A DNA stretch of 64,000 bases, from assembly GCA_037962975.1 (NCBI GenBank), contig CM075673.1:118129001-118193000 (forward strand), read 5' to 3'. The notes beneath the pieces are model-generated. The model worked only from the letters and a program-made list of their open reading frames with translations. It did no database searches and was not told where the DNA came from. The DNA comes from Clitoria ternatea. Its lineage: Eukaryota > Streptophyta > Magnoliopsida > Fabales > Fabaceae. The position numbers and the translations under genes were made by a program. Positions 46,787-58,387 of the stretch are shown in pieces. Within the stretch, counting starts at the first letter, position 1. The number at the start of each line of letters is the position of its first letter.

Positions 46787-47810
46787 AAAATAAGTCCTTA
46801 GATAAACACTAAAAATCCTAAGGGAAATATTGGCCCTAAAACTATGCATTTTGAAAATGCATCAATAGTTTTCATGAATTTTTCTTCGGAATAATGTGGG
46901 GAAAGTCCATATTTTCATCAATAGTCTTTACGTTTTCCCATTGGTGATTGTCATAATTGGCTCAAAATGTGGGAGTTGGTGGTGAAGAGTCAACTTCCAA
47001 GATGGAAGAATAGATTTCTACATATAAAGTGCTTGTCTTATTCTTATCATGTCTATCTTTTCCTCCATTACCTACTCTTTTCACTATATTTTTTCTGCAT
47101 TTTTATAAGGGAAGAATGTAAAGAAAGTTCATCAGGTTGTGTGAGATAATGTCTAAGAAGAGAACAGAGGTAGGTTGGGTATAAGGAATATGAAGTTTTT
47201 TAATTATTTTCTAAATGGAGATAAAGCCTGAAAGAGGAGGAAATGAATCTTATGGGTTAGGGTGTTTTACAGATAAACAGATAAACAGAGCCATAACATT
47301 TTTTAGTCGTCTATACTGATATTACTAGCAAACACACACAGAAAACACATACACAGACAGAGATATACTGATATATTACCAGCAAACTAAACCAAACAGA
47401 GATAGAGACACAGATAAACAGAGCCATAACATTGTTTAGTCGTCTATACTGATATTACCAACAAACACACACAAAATACACAACATAAGGATATACTGAT
47501 ATTACCAGCAAACTAAACCAAACAGACACAGAGACAACTTCGACTAATGGATTTAAACTAAACAGAGTATAGATACAATATATATAGTATAATATAAGCA
47601 GATGGGGTACATACTAGACAATGGTGGAAAGAAGATGACTCGAAACCAAAGAAGAAAGGAAGGATAGAGTGAACGACGTAGACGAAGACAAGTAGAGAGC
47701 ACAAGCTAGAGAAAATCACCAAAGGTGAGCGCGAGAGGAGAAACAGAAAGTGAAAAAGAGTATCTGGCGCGGCTTTTAAAGTTTCAGAAAAGATGTATAA
47801 TCATGGATGC
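46787..47810. other. CACTA-B 5' region, right of solo LTR, no gene seen
   Basis: AT-rich, with short open frames only (46967-47149, 47725-47919; no recognised domain). Holds a 133-bp direct duplication (47279-47411 and 47412-about 47545, starting AGATAAACAGAGCC). The GA-rich 47640-47770 matches, reversed, the CT-rich leader of CACTA-A near 26110, and would be the transcript leader of CACTA-B. Confidence 0.55.
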
Positions 47811-48328
47811 CCTTGAAACTGTGAATATATTACACATATATTCACGGTTGAACAAACACCCATGGATAAATGTTAACTCTATCACCACGGTTAAGACCAC
47901 AACCGTGGATAAATATTAATTCTATAATCACGGTTATAGAAACAACCGTGGGCATACAGTACCCAGTGATTAAACCCTAAAACCTAAACTATATATCCAC
48001 GGTTGAAAATACAACCGTGATTATAGACATCAATATATATTCACAGATAACATTAGATCCATGATCATACCTATCAATATATATCCACGGTTGTGTAGTC
48101 AACCGTGGATATATATTTCAGGTACTATATATCCACGGTTGACGAGTCAACCGTGATTATATATTGATGGGTACGATCACGGTTATGATGTTAACCATGG
48201 ATATATAGTTTTTCCTGATTATATCGTTTACCTTATAATTTTAAAAATGCCATTGCGCATGTTTTTATCACTGATCCACTTCAACCCGTGATTATATCTC
48301 ATTGTTATATCCAATTTTTACATTAGTG
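47811..48328 (-). repeat. CACTA-B 5' terminal and subterminal repeats
   Basis: Reverse-complement counterpart of 25546-26075: CACGGTT/AACCGTG words with TATATATCCACGG, ending in CATTAGTG at 48321-48328. Confidence 0.82.
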
Positions 48329-48331
48329 TTA

Positions 48332-48820
48332 CATTCATCTGAATTTTATATAGTTTCATTTTTTAGGTTGTTATGAATTAATAGCAAATTAATGTTATAT
48401 ACATACCATTCTTTTTATATATTGTTGCTGGATATACTGGGATATACTGTATATTGTGCTGGTTGTCTGATTACAGGTTGGGGAAACAATAAAACAAAAC
48501 CCATATTAAAAAAAACCTCATTATTTAATCACAGTTATGGTAACAACCGTGATTATAGACCCTCTTTATTCACGGTTTCTACCATAATCGTGATTATACA
48601 TAGTCTGTAAATACAAGTTTTATGACTACTTATATTCACGGTTATGGTTGACAACCGTGATTAAATAGGTTCTTATTTAATCACGGTTAAAAATAATCAT
48701 GATTAGATGTGAACCATGGTTAAAGGACCTCATCTACTACCACGGCTGCAACAACCACGGTTCATTAACCATGATTAAAGGCCAATTTTAACCTGATTAT
48801 ATCCATTTTTTGCACTAGTG
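48332..48820 (+). mobile_element. CACTA-A 3' end beyond CACTA-B
   Basis: Continuation of the untranslated region left at 29466, then subterminal AACCGTG repeats and the terminal CACTAGTG (48813-48820). It is a long inverted copy of 29467-30060 because both are 3' ends of the same CACTA family. One open frame (48392-48610) has no recognised domain. Confidence 0.82.
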
Positions 48821-48823
48821 AGT

Positions 48824-49205
48824 TTGTATGATTGCATGATAAAATTTTTTAGTGTTTGCACAAGTCTGATCATAAGAGCTAAGACTATTCTTCTTATACA
48901 CTGAGAGGTTAATTAATCTAGAATGATCCTTTCATTTTGTCTTAACCATTTCATTATTTTATGCATTAACTTTAAAATATCCTATGTGGCAAAGTTAACA
49001 TTTTTATATAACTATCACCTAAACCGTCTATCTTTCTCCTTTCAGTTAAATAGTTTTCCTTTTAAATACGTGTCTTTTCATCTTTTCCCTTCTCTATGCT
49101 ATTTTTTGAGTTTTCCCTCTCTTTGTTTTCCTTTGCGAGAAAAACCGATTCATCTTCCTAAAACCCTGAAAACCTTTCTTCTTCCTCAAAGCTCTCCTTC
49201 TTGCA
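48824..49205 (+). other. Copia C spacer between pol and post-pol frame
   Basis: Copia C sequence resuming after CACTA-A. AT- and T-rich, no coding domain. It holds the region between the RNase H stop (25527) and the ATG at 49206. Confidence 0.6.
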
Positions 49206-50799
49206 ATGGCTAAATCCTTTTTTGTTAAGGACATTGTTGAGTCCTCTTTCTTTGACCCTAAGCACCATAGAGTTGAAGTTCACGATGTGACAAAAGAACT
49301 TGAGGGTATTAGTTGGACCAATTTTTACTTGGGGTAAAGAACCATATTCTTCTTCTTTGGTCTTAGAATTCTAGAAGACTGTCCATGTTAATAAGAAGAG
49401 GTTTGTTATCTTTGATTCTCTCAAAAGCAAAAAGATAAAGATTTCTGAAGATATGATCGCTGCTACAAACGGTTATGCTCCTAGAGGAATAGTTTTTATG
49501 GAAGACTTTAAAGGTAAAGAGGTCTCTACACTGGACATCAATCAACTGCTATATGGAAGGACGCACCTCTCTAAGCCTGTATCTGGAAACCTTCTTCCTA
49601 AGGTTAAAATGCTTCACCTACTGATGAAGTAGGTTTTTTGCCCTAGGAAAAGTGCTAAGGAAAAAATGAATCTTGCCAGCATCATTCTCACCTACCTGAT
49701 TTCGTCAGTAGAGAAGAAGTAGAAGAAAATACCATACCTTGCTATGCTGACCAAATTCTTTGCCTTAAAGAATGTTTCTTTGAAGTTTGTAGCAGATTTG
49801 ACTCACAACTCTCCTTTGGTGAGTAAGCTTCTTATCTTCTCACCCTGGTATGGTTTATTTTATGTTTACTTAGTAAATGCCAAAACTAGGTAACATAAAA
49901 ATTGATTAACGTTATCAGATCTTGCACAGAAGGTTGTTGAAAAGGGAATTTTCAAGAAAAGAATCAAGTTTGTATAATATGAATTCACTGAAAGATTAGT
50001 GCCAAGTTTAAATACTATAGTTGTAGTAAAAAGGGGTTGTCGTTCCACTAAGGAGGTGTTAGCTTGAAGATCTTAGTTCTTGAATTGATTTGACAAGAAG
50101 TTTGTTTTGGCTTGTTGTAAAGGATACTGCTTGAAATGGTTAACAGAAAGTAATAAATGTAAAGAACAATAATAATAAGTTTTGGTAAAAATCAGATTTG
50201 GAAAACTAGGATTGGTTTTTCATCACATCTCACCTTCGTAAGCTAAGTATCTTACATGTATGTAACTTGAAATGATAATTTTTATGTCACAATCAAAATC
50301 ATTTGCATTAATCCCTCAAATACAAAATTTATAAGAATGATTTCAACCTGCTGATCCCTCAGTTACCTTGAAATCATTCCAGCATTAATGCTCGATTATT
50401 TAGACGTTTATTGCATTAGATACCATCCCTGGTCATCTACTTACAACAAGTATTTCATTCAGATCTGCTCTCAAACGTTATTTCCCAATATACTTAAGAA
50501 AACTAAACACAAGAAAATAGTGATCAATTACTTTCACGCATTAAGTGCAGAATGAAACATAAAAATTATCAAATCTTGTTAACATACATGAACAACTTAC
50601 AACAACATTACTTAGGGTTTGAATGGATTACAACCAATCCAAATGAAAGAGTTAGCTACTCATGCCTTGCATTTTCACTCAAGAATATGGAAAGGGAATG
50701 AATACGAAATAGAAAAGTGACACTGAATGAGTGATGAATGATTGATGAGAATAAATGATGAATGAATGTTGTTCCTTCATTCCTCTGCTCCATTTATAG

Positions 50800-51109
50800 A
50801 GGAGTCACGCTTAAGCTTCCCTTTGTCACGCTTAAGCGTGACCACAACTTGCTGAGTGGCATTGCAAGAGTGGTCAGAAACATGTGGGAGTGGATGAGTT
50901 GGGATCACATCATTGGTCAATAAAAAAAATTCAGTGCCTATTCTTCTTTGATCAAGCTCAAGCGTGAGATATTCTCGCTTGAGCGTGACTGCACTTGAGC
51001 TTAGAATTTCCATGCTTAAGCGTGAGGAGACTTGATGCCTTCTGGTTTTTCGGTCCTCACACTCGATCATGCCTAGGATCGCGCCCAAGAACGCAGGTCA
51101 CGCCCAAGC
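50800..51109. repeat. CGCTTAAGCGTGA palindrome array (left part)
   Basis: Copies of CACGCTTAAGC, CACGCTTAAGCGTGAC, GCTCAAGCGTGAG, CGCTTGAGCGTGAC and GCTTAAGCGTGAG, each a near-palindrome around CTTAAG or CTYRAG. The array continues right of Copia E at 58395-58560. Confidence 0.8.
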
Positions 51110-52386
51110 TGTTAGGTAATCCCTAGTGTATGAGCAATGAAAATACAAGGATTCCCATAGGATTTGCAAATCATTGTGTTTCAAAGCATAAGACAAACAC
51201 AAAAAAATATTGCATTTTAGGATTACCTCTTGAAGAATATCGAAGCAATCATAACCTCGTCCTTTAGGAGTCCACACAAGTACTCCCACCAGAAATGCTA
51301 CACCTTCCAAATGCTAGTTTGATGGTGTGTAGCTTTTACAACTTTTGCATATTTTGTGTCTCTTTTTGGGTAGCCACCTATGAGTATCTTATCCTCTATG
51401 TATAGGCTTAGGTTTGACCTAATTTGCTCTCTAAAGAGTGGGCTCCTTACTCATTCTAAATTAGTTAGGCCCAATAGTTTTATTTTAGTCCAACTAAAAT
51501 AAAAAGCTATTTTCTGATGGGCTTACTCTATATGTGTGACCCTATAGGTAAAATACTCGGTTATATTAATAATAAACTATTCTATTATTAATATAAAATA
51601 AAAGCGGCATCTAGCAATGCATCATTATATCTGAATATTATTTAATATCAACATAACCTATAAGTGATAATTATTTTATATGTTTGTTCCTTTTGTCACA
51701 ATATCCTAATTGGGCCCAAGGCATGGTCGTGTCATCCTTGTATGGCCCAATTTATTTTACTTGATACTAAAGTAGACTTTATCTGAATAAATATCCAATA
51801 TTTATTATTTCTAGCATGGCCATGCATTTCCTTAGTCTCACTCCATCAAGTGGACTATAGATATCACTCTTGTCATATAGGAGAGACAAATCCTATCTAC
51901 ATTACTCACATCCCTCTGCATAATTTGTTTATTGCCTAATCACAACCTTTATGTGATCTTGTTACAGAAGACGCTTGATTGTATTAAAATAACAAACTCC
52001 TCATGTAGGAATCGTAGTGACTTCAGGTCGAAGGACTACATATACCATTATCACATTGAGAATCGTTTATGACATTCATGTAATGATCCATGCAACATTC
52101 TCATGGTGGGTCTGTCCAGTACATCATTACTCTTAATGTGTACCCATGTGAAGACTTGATATCATCTATATCTATGATCTGTGAGATCAAATCATCAGTA
52201 CACTCACACACTAGCCTTAATGTATTTATATGTCCCCATGTAAATACTTAACTAGAGACATTTTAGGAATAACTCTCATATGACCTATTACTCCAAGGAT
52301 AAATAAAGGCTGTTAAACTATTTAACAAAAAATACCTTATACAAAATGATGGGTCCTATATAGGCTCTTAGTGCATACATCTAACA
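51110..52386 (-). repeat. 3' LTR of Copia E
   Basis: 1277 bp. On the plus strand TGTTAGGTAATCC to CATCTAACA. A relatively open frame (51098-51310) crosses its left edge and is not a gene. Confidence 0.9.
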
Positions 52387-52401
52387 ATCTCCCACTTGCA
52401 C
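52387..52401 (-). other. Polypurine tract of Copia E
   Basis: Minus strand GTGCAAGTGGGAGAT directly before the LTR start TGTTAG; a GTGGGAGAT tract is typical of Copia elements. Confidence 0.85.
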
Positions 52402-55400
52402 GTAGAGCCGATAAGGTTAATGCCCAATGACGTCTACAGTGCCTTCGTGCTTTCGCTATACAAGCGGTTTTACTAGTGGGTTCCCAACAATTTTGTTGGT
52501 ATTCACATTGTATATTTTCACATCTTCTAAAGATGGAACTATTTAAGTATATGCTTGGATTAATCCACTTCCTTATATTGTTCTATGGTTCCATTGTCAT
52601 CATAGTGCAAACTTATAGGGTACAAAACATTTGGAATAATTAAATATAAATTGACTTCTCTTGTAATTTAACATAGCAAAATACTTAGATTTGTTAGTAG
52701 AACCAACGACTGTTTCTTGCTTTGAACCTTTCAAGCATACATCGCAACCATCTTGACAACACATATATTTTGAGTGTAATCTTAAGTATTTCAAATTAAT
52801 CAGAAGATTAGCCTCGATGTAACCTTTACAATGAGCTCATCTTCCAATTATCAAGATAAAATCCTTAGTCCTTCTTAAGTGTTTAAGGATATTCTTGACT
52901 ATAGAATGAGAATACTATTAGTTCTAGAAGAAGCATGTCTTCTACATGTAATACTAGAACTATAATTATGTAGTTACTAACCTTTTTATAGTCATAAGAT
53001 TTATCTTCATTCCTCAATGAAGATTCTAGATTCTAAAAGCTTGCTTTAGTCCATAAATGGAACATTTGCAGTTCACATACCTTTCTAGATGTTTCAGGCA
53101 TAAAAGGCATTTAGGTTGTGTTATATACACATCCTCAAGATGATTTCCATCTTGACATCTATCTACCATATCTCATAATGTTGGTATACTGCTGCAACAA
53201 GTAGGATCTAAATGGTTTTTAAGCTAATTAAATTTTGTCAATCTTGCTTTTAAAGGTGCTCTTATTACTATCCATGTTTAGTTTTCCTTTTGAAAACCCA
53301 CTTTCACCCTATAGGTTTTACCCTTTAAGTGCGTCAACCAAGGTTTATACCTTATTAATATACATGAAGCCCATTTCAAATCCCATAGTCTTATGCCATT
53401 TCTTAGAATCTAAACTTGCATTGGCCTCTTATAAGAAGCTTGGTCATTTAGCAATATGCCTTCTTCTTGATTTATAAGATATCCACATCCTTTAGATTTG
53501 GTGACATCTTATTTGATCTTATACAAGTCTTGTGCTACCGGAGCTAATGATGTCACAACACTTTGTGACTTCTGCTCTAAGTCTATCCTTGACTTTTGAA
53601 TGCTTTGTGATACTTGAACTTCTTCAAGTTCTATTATCCTCCCACTGATTCTTTAAGAGATGTACTCTTATTCAAGAATACAACATTCTAAGCAACAACC
53701 TTTTGTTCTTAGATGGATTGTAGAAATAATAACCCTTAGCTTTCTTTGGGTATCTCACAAAAGACATTTATCCAATTTGGATCTAACCTTGTTAGAGTTG
53801 GATGCTCTATAGAAGCATCATAATTCCAAATTATTAATAAAGACATACTAGGTTTCTTCCTAGTCCATATCATATATGGTTTCTTTAAGAAATTCTAAGA
53901 TGGAACATGGTTAAGTGTGGAAATTTTATCAATAAAGGAATACTGAAGGAGTTAGAGATGTTTGATAATAATCAATAATCAAACTATGTCTAACAAGGTT
54001 TGACTTTTCCCCGTAGAGATGCTATTATGGCATTCCATGGGGAATGAGTTAAGAGGTAATCTCTCACTCTATTAGATAGTTATTAACTTGTAGCTCAAAT
54101 TATTTGCTATCTTGATCTAATCAAGAGCTTTAATTATCTTACCAATTTGATTTTTCACTTCATTATGAATTCTTTGAACTTTTCAAAGACTTTCTAACTT
54201 ATGTTACATAAATCTATACTCATTGACTTTTCAATTAGTATGTCAAAGTATTGAAAAACATATCTAGTTATTGTTCCAATAGGCCCATATACATCGTCAT
54301 GTATTAGATAATAGATTACTCATGTTTCACTTTTCAATGAATGAGGTCTCAAATATCTCTCCAATAAATAAGATTTACATGTCTCAGTTGATTCTAAAAT
54401 CAAAAGAGTCCATATAACCACACTAATGGTATTTAGAAATGTGTTTCTTATTCATTTTTCTTAGGAGACAATACCATGTAAGTAAGGTTCAAAATCACTT
54501 ATTTTAACCTACTTTGACAATTATGTCATAGATGGGTGTTTTGAGATTTAGGATATGGAATCCATTACTCAATTGTGCATCAACATCCTTTTAAAGAAAT
54601 AAAGTTATTTTATATAAAAAAACATTTCTTGTCCAACAAGAAACAATATGCACAATGTCTAGTTCACTAACTAGCCTAATAGGTAAAGATCTGATCTTTA
54701 TTGTAGCAACTTTTGCTTAATTTTACACAGATTTCTCCACCCTTGACAAGTGATCTACTTCCTTGATCTTTCAAAATGTGAGATCTATTACTAGTATCTA
54801 ATACTAACGTTAGTGAAGTAAAATAACTTCACTTCTATAACATGACTTGTAGTGGAAGTCTTACTTTACTTTCTTTTGAACTCCTTCAAGTTCTTTAGAC
54901 AAATTATTTCAATGTCTTATTTGGCTAAAACTAGAAACAATTTCCTTTTTTGATCATCTTTTAGACTTCCAGACCAACTCGGCCTTAATAGAGTCTATAT
55001 ACGATCATATCGTATATCTCCCATATATTCATATTGTCTTTTACAGCTCAAAGTTTATGCAGACTCCATAAGGTACTCAAGACCCAACCATAGATCATAT
55101 ATAAGCCAAACATGACACACTACCGCTTCCTCTTTATTGAAGATAATTCTCAAGTCTCGGTACCTATCTAGGCATTTTTCCAAATAAAGTGTCCTTCCAA
55201 AGGACAGATTGTAATAAAATAATATTTGGTTTGTCATGGTTATTCTAAAACAAATTACATGCAAATCTATCACTTCTATTTAAAACATATTTAAATTTTG
55301 GTTATTAAATAAATATGTTGTCTCCCACTATTTTAATTCAAAACAAATACCCTCACTGAAACAGAAAAAATCCTGTTGGAATATTTTTCTAGTGGGCCAA

Positions 55401-55430
55401 GATCCATATTTGGCCTAGTGTTGAGTCAGC
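52402..55430 (-). pseudogene. Copia E pol remnants
   Basis: On the minus strand, near the left LTR, an RNase H tail (NPLVKPLV then KHEGTVDVIGH, about 52400-52500). RT motifs follow upstream in the element: HVEDMLL at about 52932-52948, where Copia RT has YVDDM, so one catalytic Asp is Glu; and SIYGLKQA at about 53035-53060. Toward 54900 the sequence is too decayed for me to place integrase or protease with confidence. No open frame exceeds about 80 codons. Confidence 0.65.
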
Positions 55431-55439
55431 TTTGGCTGA

Positions 55440-56130
55440 TCGCCTAACCCTTGGTTATTTAAGTAGGAAACACATTTCCAATTGCATCCCATGCAACTCT
55501 TGGGTGATTGAGTGGGTAACTCTTTACCCTTATTCATCTTATGAATTTAAGTTCAATCCTTACGCCTCTAAGTTATTTTCAATCCAATTGAAAAACTTAG
55601 TTAAGTTTAGGCCTAATAAAAACAATTTGGATATTACAATTATCCTATCGTGCCTTACTAATATAAATGATAGCACCCTGCTTTGGCAGACCCACTATTT
55701 ATTGACATTAGGCTCGATGAGTGTTACTTATTATAAGGCGTTTAAACTTAATATTAATGCTTCTAGGTTCTTCAATCTGATTAAAGTTACCTAGATAAGT
55801 CCAATAACAAATGGTTGGATAATCCAATTATCCATCATCCTTTACTAATATCAATAAAAGCACCCTGCTTTGGCAGAACCTACACTTTATTGAAACTAGC
55901 ATTGATGAGTGTTGCTTATTGGAACGCGTTTTAGACTATTCATACCTTTAGGCTTTTCCAATCCAATTGAAAAATGTCTATTTGAATAAAACTTAATAAT
56001 TTATACTTGGATAATCCAATTATCCAATCATGTCCTACTAAACATAAATAAAGGCACCCAACTATGGCGTGACCTGCACTTTATCTATATCAAGTTAGAC
56101 TTATTACTTATTAGAAGGTATGATTATCAA
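55440..56130. repeat. ~190-bp tandem repeat in Copia E interior
   Basis: At least three diverged units, period about 187-194 bp, anchored by CACCCTGCTTTGGCAGA or a variant at about 55675, 55862 and 56055. They lie between the 5' LTR side and pol on the minus strand. An open frame (55432-55794) follows the repeat and is not called. Confidence 0.75.
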
Positions 56131-57121
56131 GCTTGAGGGATTTCAATTATCTTATTTTTAGGAACGATCAAGGTTTAAATTTTAAACCTTATCTCAAGAG
56201 TTCAAGATATTTTATTTTGAATCCTATTAAATTTGATAAAGATCTTATCTTTAATTTGCAACTTCTGTAAATCCTATCAATTTTATTAAGGATTAAATAT
56301 TTGATTTTAAAATTATTAAATTTAATAAAGATCTTATCTTCTATTTGTAACAATTACAAATCATATTAAATTTAATAAATATAAATCAATTTGTAACTCC
56401 TACAAATCACATTAATTTTAAAAAGATCATATACAATACAAATCCTATTAAAGTTAATAAGAATAAATTATTTAAATTTGTAACTCTTACAAACTTTAAA
56501 TTTAACAAACATTTAAAATTTAATTTGCAACTTTTACAAATCGAAAATATAATATTAAAATCAAATATTTTATTTGTAACATTTACAAATAAATAAAATA
56601 CCACGATGGCTAGGTTTCAACTTTTGAATCCTAGTTTTCATTACTACTAGGGTCTTAAACTTTCTAAACACAATCTCGCATGAACAATTCATATGAGAAA
56701 GAGAAAGCATACGTTGCATACAACCCTTGATTTCAATTTAATTAAACGAACATAAAATTAACATGCCTTATAATTAGAACACATATAAAACAATCACCAT
56801 TACAACATACAACATGTTCATATAATAAAGCGGATCCTAAAAAATATGTTCTTCAATTTAAATGTTGAGAAAAACGATCAATATACACAAAACAAAATTA
56901 AATTGATACTAACTTTCAAAAAGGTGCAACCTTTACAACATATCTCGTAAAAAATGTAACCTTTACATAATATTTCAATAAAAATGTAACCTTTGAATCA
57001 TATATAAGAAAAGAGGCAACCTTTGCAAAAAGATTCAACCTTTACAATTCTTTTCATAAAATAATTTTTTTCACATGTTTTTTTTAAACAAACATTTGCC
57101 CAAAACACAGTTTTGCAACCA
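56131..57121 (-). other. Copia E AT-rich leader, no gene seen
   Basis: Very AT-rich, with irregular repeats of AAATCCTATTAAATTTAAT (56140-56600) and of TTTACA/GTAACCTTT (56900-57060). It lies between the primer-binding site and the tandem repeat, where a gag might be expected, but I cannot recognise gag motifs. Confidence 0.5.
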
Positions 57122-57134
57122 GGCTCTGATACCA
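57122..57134 (-). other. Copia E primer-binding site
   Basis: Plus strand GGCTCTGATACCA is the complement of TGGTATCAGAGCC (tRNA-iMet), one base from the LTR at 57136. Confidence 0.92.
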
Positions 57135-57135
57135 C

Positions 57136-58387
57136 TGTTAGGAAATCTCTAGTGTATGAGTAGCGAAAATACAAGGATTCCCATAGGATTTGTGAAGCGC
57201 CGTGTTTTAAAGCATAAGACAAACATAAAAAAAATATTGCGTTTTAGGATTACCTCTTGAAGAATATCGAAGCAATCGTAGCCTCGTCCTTTAAGAGTCC
57301 ACACGAGTACTCCCACCAAAAATGCTACACCTTCCAAATGATAGTTTGACGGTGTGTAGCTTTCTCAACTTTTGCATATTTTGTGTCTCTTTTTGGGTAG
57401 CCACCTATGAGAATCTTATGCTCTATTTATAGGCTTAGGTTTGACCTAATTTGCTCTAAAGAGTGGGCTCCTTACTCATTCTAAATGAGTTAGGCCCTAT
57501 AGTTTTATTTTAGTCTAACTAAAATAAAAAGCTATTTTCTGATGGGCTTACTCTATGTGTGTGACCCTATAGGTAAAATACTCAGTTATATTAATAATAA
57601 ACTATTTTATTATTAATATAAAATAAGAGTAGCATCTAGCAATGCATCATTATGTCCGAATATTATTTAATATCAACATAACCTATAAGTGATAATTATT
57701 TTATATGTTTGTTCCTTTTATCACGATATCCTAATTGGGCCCAAGGCATGGTCGTGTCATCCTTGTACGACCCAATTTATTTTACTTGATACTGGAGTAG
57801 TCTTTATCTGAATGAATATTCAATATTTATTCTTTCTAGCATGGTCATGCATTTCCTTAGTCTCACTCCATCAAGTGGCCTATAGATATCACTCCTGTCA
57901 TATAGGAGAGACAAATCCTATCTATATCACTCACATCCCTCTGCATAATTTGTTTATTGCCTAATCACAACCTTTATAGTCATCTTGTAATGGAAGACGT
58001 TTGATTGTAGGAATCATAGTGACTTTAGGTCGAAGGACTATATATACCATTATCACATTGAGAATCATTTATGACATTCATGTAACGATCCATACAACGT
58101 TCTCATGGTGGGTCTGTCCAGTACATCATTACTCTTAATGTGTACCTGTGTGAAGACTTAATATCATCTATATCTATGATCTGTGAGATCAAATCATCAG
58201 TGCACTCACATACTAGCCTTAATGTATTTATATGTCCCCACGTAAATACTTAACTAGAGACATTTTAGGAATAACTCTCATATGACCTATTACTCCAATG
58301 ATAAATAAAGGCTATTAAATTATTTAACAAAAATGCCTTATACAAAATGATGCGTTCTATATAGGCTCTTAGTGCATATTTCTAACA
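57136..58387 (-). repeat. 5' LTR of Copia E
   Basis: 1252 bp. On the plus strand TGTTAGGAAATC to TTTCTAACA. Differs from the left LTR by scattered substitutions and short indels, including a block of about 15 bp near 57990 missing here. Confidence 0.9.

Larger units (their letters stand above)
29467..48328 (-). mobile_element. CACTA-B transposon, TSD TTA, minus orientation
   Basis: Ends CACTAGTGGAAAAAATGG (29467) and, reverse-complemented, CACTAATGTAAAAATTGG (48328), flanked by TTA on both sides (29464-29466, 48329-48331). Genes run on the minus strand: TNP2 (43024 to 33405) then the protease-bearing gene (33292 to 30172). It sits in the 3' untranslated region of CACTA-A, whose sequence continues at 48332. 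It holds CACTA-3 and a solo Gypsy LTR; without them it is about 9.5 kb, a usual size for a complete CACTA. Frameshifts and stops make it inactive now. Confidence 0.87.
25546..48820 (+). mobile_element. CACTA-A transposon, TSD AGT, split by CACTA-B
   Basis: Left end CATTAGTGCAAAAATTGG (a variant of CACTAGTG); right end, reverse-complemented, CACTAGTGCAAAAAATGG. AGT flanks both ends (25543-25545, 48821-48823), the 3-bp duplication usual for CACTA elements, and copia C sequence continues outside. The element proper is 25546-29466 plus 48332-48820, about 4.4 kb. Its transposase is deleted after the N-terminal domain and joined to protease exons, so it depends on another element to move. Confidence 0.87.
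51110..58387 (-). mobile_element. Copia E, full-length, TSD CAAGC
   Basis: LTRs 51110-52386 and 57136-58387, near-identical over most of their length; CAAGC flanks both ends (51105-51109 and 58388-58392). Primer-binding site and polypurine tract place it on the minus strand: 5' LTR at right, 3' LTR at left. Interior 52387-57135 with a badly decayed pol near the left LTR. It entered a palindrome array of the solo LTR at 49846-58795. Confidence 0.92.

Noticed and set aside
25546..48328. A single CACTA element with ends paired by best similarity
   Set aside because: No matching TSD for that pair (AGT at left, TTA at right), and it would cross the 29467/48820 pair; the opposite-strand nest fits every TSD.
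49846..51109. Independent gene or CRISPR-like array at the CGCTTAAGCGTG palindromes
   Set aside because: Units are irregularly spaced palindromes without unique spacers of constant length, inside an LTR with a clear TSD.
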